Below are positions 62,910 to 64,000 of a stretch of 64,000 nt of DNA, one piece after another. This stretch comes from Plectrocnemia conspersa (Eukaryota > Arthropoda > Insecta > Trichoptera > Polycentropodidae). A program made the translations under genes and the position numbers. The stretch is from NCBI GenBank assembly GCA_009617715.1, contig VTFK01000430.1:1-64000 (forward strand), in the 5' to 3' direction. Positions within the stretch are counted from its first letter, which is position 1. The number at the start of each line of letters is the position of its first letter. The notes under the pieces were generated by a model, which was given only the letters and a program-made list of their open reading frames with translations, was not told the DNA's origin and did not search any database.

Positions 62910-64000
62910 TGTGCCTGGCGAAGTTATGAGATTAATGATATCGGTATAAAAGACTGATAGGTGACATCAAAAACAATGATAAATAATTTGCATAAATGAA
63001 GTGTTATCATTTATGTTTCCTACTCATGTGAATTTTGTTCTAATGCATTATGTAAATTTACATATTTTACTTTATAATGACGTGGCATTTTTGATATGAA
63101 AAAACAAAACTGTTGATTTTAGAGCATTTATATCATAACAAAGAGTTAAAAAAAATAGTTACAACACTCAATGTAAATAATGTGAATATTAAATAATTAA
63201 ATTGTAAATACAATATTATTACTTACCGTTTATATAAATGTATATAGTACTCTGTAAATCAGTAACCTCGTGTTTTATTTTAATGACTAAATTTTAGTTT
63301 ATAACAAATAAGCTTAGAATGATTTAATTCACATTACGGTTATATAAAATAATTTGTGTAAGTAATTAATACATTTGTGATATATTTTTATATGTTTACG
63401 ATTGAGCATATGTTATCCTATTTTGCTGCAAGAAATATACAATTGTGTTTTATGTATATTACAATGAAGTAAATGAAAAATATACGTTTACTTATTTTTA
63501 TTATGGTGTTAATTACGTTGCGCGACTTTATGTAAAAATCGATGTAAAATTGCTGAAAATATAAATATATAACTTTAAATAAAAATCGATTTGCACGTAT
63601 TAATTACAATTTATTTCTTGTTTAATCTTAATTCTTTAGTTTAAAATATATTTTTGCAATATGCAAATATATATCGTTATTATAATGGCGATAATAGCAT
63701 GTGTAATTATATAATTTTATAAAAATGATTTATGATGTTTTTTTAAATTAATTATAAAAACTAGCAGTTTTACTCAAATAACTCATTTATGTTATGCTTT
63801 TTTCGCATTTCTCTAATGCTATTTTTTATTGTAATTGTAAAAAATGTGATTATTTTAAATAAATGAAAACTATTTTATATAGTAAAGGAATGTATTACTT
63901 ATTTAACCTTAATAATTAATTACAATAAGTAAAATTAATTTAGAAGCCTCTATTTATTATTTAAAACTTTAAGTGATAGCAATGTTATCTATTTGAAATG
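62910..64000. other. 3' flank of Toll
   Basis: Very AT-rich DNA with no open frame of note and no recognised repeat; the 3' UTR probably ends within its first part. Confidence 0.5.

Overview
The window is from an insect nuclear genome. It is AT-rich, contains one spliced protein gene with GT-AG introns, and is otherwise introns and intergenic DNA filled with DNA-transposon relics, MITEs, tRNA-derived SINEs and decayed LINE reverse-transcriptase fragments. The gene (plus strand, coding part 47142-62782) is a Toll-family receptor. The order within the insects cannot be settled from this sequence alone.

Layout. 1-47024 has no protein-coding exon I can support. It is AT-rich DNA with scattered GC-richer islands (for example 3220-3680, 8190-9540, 15200-15780, 26200-26960, 33200-34380, 38560-39700, 41580-42860, 45600-46240) that may be unique or regulatory DNA. 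Repeats lie among them: a LINE fragment (1560-2700, minus), a TA-flanked transposon carrying a nested TTAA-flanked MITE (6641-7514), a TTAA-flanked element built of internal tandem repeats (9819-11638), a CAGTG-ended MITE cluster (about 22990-23850), SINE-like sequences near 28.8, 34.9 and 38.2 kb, and an inverted pair of about 0.65-kb repeats (40657-41282 and 44211-44864). A clear splice acceptor at 47023-47024, 117 bp before the start codon, shows that the gene has at least one non-coding 5' exon further upstream. Candidates are 37756-37815 and a donor at 32374.

The receptor has six coding exons: 47142-47331, 56271-57324, 57390-57732, 57805-58404, 58476-58637 and 61869-62782. In order they give a signal peptide and N-terminal cysteine block, about a dozen leucine-rich repeats, a cysteine-rich cap, a second LRR block framed by an LRRNT and an LRRCT, one transmembrane helix, a TIR domain and an 88-residue tail. 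This is the architecture of Toll, the Spaetzle receptor of dorsoventral patterning and antimicrobial defence. The sequence as given has a one-base frameshift inside the TIR domain (at the T run 62307-62310), which brings a stop at 62331. Reading past it in the next frame gives a full-length receptor of about 1087 residues. An assembly or sequencing error is the simplest explanation, but a true null allele is possible.

The two long introns (intron 1, 8.9 kb; intron 5, 3.2 kb) are transposon-rich. Intron 1 carries a second, inverted copy of the 6.6-kb element ending 163 bp before exon 2. Intron 5 holds a dense set of distinct short DNA-transposon relics: hAT-like, pogo-like, Mutator-like foldback, hairpins and a Penelope-tail-like motif.
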